Shown: piece by piece, positions 61,556 to 64,000 of the stretch | Layout: every line of letters begins with the position of its first letter | Numbering within the stretch: the stretch's first letter is position 1 | Source of the DNA: Methanomassiliicoccales archaeon | GTDB taxonomy: Archaea > Thermoplasmatota > Thermoplasmata > Methanomassiliicoccales > UBA472 | Reading direction: 5' to 3' | Assembly (NCBI GenBank): GCA_013415865.1 | Contig: CP058896.1 | Location: forward strand, 579,957 to 643,956 | Length of the DNA stretch: 64,000 nucleotides | Position numbers and translations under genes: made by a program | Notes under the pieces: model-generated | What the model saw: only the letters and a program-made list of their open reading frames with translations | What the model was told of the DNA's origin: nothing | Database searches by the model: none

Positions 61556-62923
61556 TTAATCCGTAGCTGGGTAGATGAACACCCCATGTGTACTTAGGTC
61601 GTAAGAAAGCCCCATCCATGACGTTACGTACTCTTGATGTATCGATTCTGGGTCCAGGTCAGAGAACAGGTCAGGATGCAATATCTTGGCCAGATAGACC
61701 GCACCTAAGATGCCCCCGGCAGCATTGTTGCGGAAATCTCCAGCAATGATGTATAGGTTCGAACTGACATAGGCATCCGTGTTCTGTAAAAGGGGGCGGC
61801 TCAGCATGGCCGAGACGGCAGAGGCCATCTCTGCACTGTCGTTCATGTCATAACCATAAGCCGGTGTCATGATCGCACCTCCATATGTGTATCTGACAGT
61901 GTGGGTAAAAATGAACTCTGGATTCTTCGTCATGACCCATTCGATATCTACAGTTGTGGAGTATACGTTATTGGCACCTGACCAGTCCGGTAGGTCCTTT
62001 GCGATCGGGTCTCCCCCGGCCAAGATGCACATCTGGGAGAGGGGATCGATCATCGTATAAGTTGCACAATTGGTCGTCGTCCCATCTCTAAAATATTTAT
62101 TGTATGAGGTCATGAGCACTGAAGGACGCTCTTCGGCCGTCAGGTTGCTGGTTCTCGCATAGATCATATCACGCAGCCCAAGCAGCCAATCCACATAATC
62201 AGCGGCCCTATCTTCCTTTCCAAAGATGTATCCTGCCTTCATGACCCCTGCCAAGAACCTGGAATCCTCGGGAATGATGACATTGGGCCAATACAGACCT
62301 AGGAAGATAATGTTGGTGTTCGGTAATTTCTCCTGCTTTTCCGTGACAGCGTTCGAGAAGGTAAGGATGAGATCGAAATCCTGCTCAGTTAGGAATTCAT
62401 AATCCGGATTGAACATATTATTCATGTTGACAATGGCACCATTGTCCTCTGGGAAGTAAAACCATTTAAGCTTGTAAGGAGCAAAGTCCAGGCCGGCAAC
62501 AAGGTTCTGCACCCCGAGTATTCGTACCAGTTCGGCATTGCTCAGATACTCCACGCCGATCTTTTGTATCGGATAATCGACCTTGACCTTGTTGCCGTTG
62601 CCATCTTTAATCCACAGGATCGATTGCTCATGGGCAATTATATCCTCGATCTGGGCAACATCGGCGATATTGATCTCGCCATCGTTGTTGGCATCCGCAT
62701 ATTCTGTTGTGTTCAGCTCACCGGAAATTATAGACCTGACATAATCCAGGTCTTCCTCGTCTATATCCTCATCCAAATCTGCATTCCCATAGACCTCTAA
62801 GACAAACCTTGCTGGTCCTTTTTCCTCCTCTTCACTTGGTCTCGAGGACAAGTACACCGCAGCTGCTAATCCGGCCACGATTACTATGCAGACTATGCTT
62901 ATTGTAATCATCTTGTTCTTCAT
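61556..62923 (-). CDS. ABC substrate-binding protein with dockerin-like EF-hand module
   Basis: A 455-aa BtuF/FepB-type binding protein. A signal anchor (residues 6-25) is followed by an acidic linker and a dockerin-like pair of calcium loops (47-58 NADLDEDIDEED and 77-88 DANNDGEINIAD, with helices between). The periplasmic-binding domain follows (residues about 118-455: IQKIGVEYLSNAEL, DLILTFSNAV, AGVMKAGYIFG). Such dockerin-like inserts occur in archaeal Fe-type binding proteins. It may let the protein be tethered at the cell surface. First gene of the leftward operon, divergent from the ATPase. Confidence 0.88.
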   Translation of the reverse strand: MKNKMITISIVCIVIVAGLAAAVYLSSRPSEEEEKGPARFVLEVYGNADLDEDIDEEDLDYVRSIISGELNTTEYADANNDGEINIADVAQIEDIIAHEQSILWIKDGNGNKVKVDYPIQKIGVEYLSNAELVRILGVQNLVAGLDFAPYKLKWFYFPEDNGAIVNMNNMFNPDYEFLTEQDFDLILTFSNAVTEKQEKLPNTNIIFLGLYWPNVIIPEDSRFLAGVMKAGYIFGKEDRAADYVDWLLGLRDMIYARTSNLTAEERPSVLMTSYNKYFRDGTTTNCATYTMIDPLSQMCILAGGDPIAKDLPDWSGANNVYSTTVDIEWVMTKNPEFIFTHTVRYTYGGAIMTPAYGYDMNDSAEMASAVSAMLSRPLLQNTDAYVSSNLYIIAGDFRNNAAGGILGAVYLAKILHPDLFSDLDPESIHQEYVTSWMGLSYDLSTHGVFIYPATD

Positions 62924-62932
62924 ACAAACACC

Positions 62933-62959
62933 GTGTTACTTTTTTTAAAATCGTAACAC
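62933..62959. promoter_or_regulatory. Palindromic operator between the binding protein and ATPase genes
   Basis: GTGTTAC (62933-62939) and GTAACAC (62953-62959) are perfect 7-bp arms with a 13-base AT-rich spacer that includes TTTTTTTAAAA, probably a TATA element for both directions. It lies in the 70-base gap between the divergent transporter genes, a classic place for a metal-dependent repressor site. Confidence 0.6.
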
Positions 62960-62993
62960 TTAATTACTTTAAAAACATTTGCCAGTCCAGTCG

Positions 62994-63764
62994 GTGAAGT
63001 TCGTGTTGCTTAGCGCAGATAAGGTGTATTTCTCATATGGTCAAGACCGAGTGTTGAACGGTATCTGCCTTACAGCACAATGTTCGGAGATCCTAGGAAT
63101 AGTCGGTCCGAACGGTTCAGGTAAAACCACCTTTTTAAAGTGTATCAACAAGATATTGACACCCAGCCAAGGAAACATCTTGCTTGAAGGGGATTTGATA
63201 TCATCGATGCCCCGCATAGAGGTGGCCAAGCGCATCGGTTACGTTCCACAGAATTCTAACGGAAATGGTGGTCAGATCACCGTGTTCGAGGTAGTATTGA
63301 TGGGCCGCAGACCTCACATTAACTGGTCCATCGGACAATCTGATGAGAACAAGGTATGGGCCGTACTCCGCTCGATGAATATGGAGCACTTGGCCTCTCG
63401 ACGCTTTGACGAACTTAGTAGCGGACAGCGGCAGAAGGTGCTGATCTCGAGAGCTCTGGCCCAGGAAGCAAAGGTGATATTGCTCGACGAACCGACCAGT
63501 AACCTGGACATCAGACATCAGCTGGAGGTCATGGAGATGCTCCGTTCTCTTGTGCGCGAAAAGTCGTTGGTGGCCATTGCCGTCGTCCATGACCTGGACC
63601 TGGCTTTGAAATATTGTGATAAGGTGGTGATGATGAAGGATGGGGTCGTCTTCGCCTCGGGTAATAAAAATGATGTTCTCACACCCGAGAACATCGAGAC
63701 CGTATATGGTGTCAAGGTAGCTATAGATAATTCCTATGGCAGACCACACATTGTTGTTCTTTGA
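62994..63764 (+). CDS. FecE/BtuD-type ABC transporter ATPase
   Basis: A 256-aa ATPase: Walker A GPNGSGKTT, Q-loop YVPQNS, signature LSSGQRQK, Walker B VILLDEPTS and switch His VVHDLDLAL. It should power the FecCD permease encoded across the shared operator. GTG 62994 is chosen; TTG 62979 is possible, but a TATA-like TTTAAAAA at 62968-62975 suggests a very short leader or none. Confidence 0.92.
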   Translation: MKFVLLSADKVYFSYGQDRVLNGICLTAQCSEILGIVGPNGSGKTTFLKCINKILTPSQGNILLEGDLISSMPRIEVAKRIGYVPQNSNGNGGQITVFEVVLMGRRPHINWSIGQSDENKVWAVLRSMNMEHLASRRFDELSSGQRQKVLISRALAQEAKVILLDEPTSNLDIRHQLEVMEMLRSLVREKSLVAIAVVHDLDLALKYCDKVVMMKDGVVFASGNKNDVLTPENIETVYGVKVAIDNSYGRPHIVVL

Positions 63765-64000
63765 TCAATTATTTTAGATAACGAATTGTTGTAACAAAAG
63801 GATCCGTTCATCTTCATGTTGCTTTTTCAGCCAAGCATGGACCTTCTTGAACAGACGTGTGTCCTTTGGCCCTTAGTAAGGATGCTGGACCCCGCCGGTC
63901 CAACGATGAAAGACGTTCAAAATTCCCATTGGGATAGCAGCAGATTATTGAAGAGAAGAACATTTTCGATGAAGAGATGCTTCTCTCCATAGTGTAACAA

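Noticed and set aside
1-64000. Insertion sequences, prophage, integrase or CRISPR-Cas genes
   Set aside because: No transposase, integrase, terminase, Cas protein or array was recognised on either strand.

Overview
The window looks like chromosome from a methanogenic archaeon. The supporting genes are archaeal ribosomal proteins eL42 and eS27, aIF2-alpha, Nop10, RadA, an archaeal CCA-adding enzyme, both ether-lipid prenyltransferases (GGGP and DGGGP synthase), a vorCBA 2-ketoisovalerate oxidoreductase, and methanol methyltransferase genes mtaC and mtaB with a RamA-type corrinoid activase. H2-dependent methylotrophs of the Methanomassiliicoccales (Thermoplasmatota) fit best; Methanosarcinales are less likely. 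This placement is inferred from gene content. Most coding DNA is GC-rich with very AT-rich promoters.

Layout. 1-4600: rpiA, a wHTH regulator, the eL42-eS27-aIF2a-Nop10-PAC2 translation/proteasome operon, a ribbon-helix-helix protein and an intron-containing tRNA-Tyr. 4.6-12.2 kb: 5'-deoxyadenosine deaminase, an MBL hydrolase, then a corrinoid module of CobW-like GTPase, an unknown 135-aa protein, RamA (apparently starting at CTG), MtaB and MtaC. 12.2-13.0 kb is an 840-bp AT-rich island. 13-20 kb: CCA-adding enzyme, RadA, TrmG10, an M50 protease and the ether-lipid pair. 20-27 kb: PdxT, a PaaK-like ligase, a DUF169 protein, a radical SAM protein resembling tetraether lipid synthase, and an MtaA/MtbA-type methyltransferase with a small partner. 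27-32.5 kb: a Znu-type metal ABC transporter divergent from a NikR-type regulator, an MBL-rhodanese protein and a polyferredoxin-like protein. 32.6-45 kb: vorCBA, an XRE-cupin regulator with an acyl-CoA synthetase, an Lrp-like regulator, a hydrolase, a thioesterase, a receiver-PAS-HATPase sensor and an acetyl-CoA synthetase. 45-58.4 kb: peroxiredoxin, a tyrosine phosphatase-like protein, membrane proteins, an atypical kinase flanked by two paralogous small proteins, a DEAD helicase, a hydantoinase-like protein and homospermidine synthase. 58.7-63.8 kb: an iron/corrinoid-type ABC transporter interleaved with two SAM methyltransferases.

The strongest observation is that mtaC has one in-frame amber codon (TAG, 11866-11868) in the linker between its helical and cobalamin domains. 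Reading through gives a 259-aa MtaC with the cobalt-ligand motif at the expected place, so pyrrolysine may be inserted into MtaC itself. Other points of interest are the methyltransferase-laden ABC transporter with a dockerin-like binding protein and a palindromic operator, the NikR/Znu-type pairing with an 11-bp inverted repeat, the kinase cluster with duplicated small proteins, and a sensor kinase that appears to lack its phosphoacceptor histidine.
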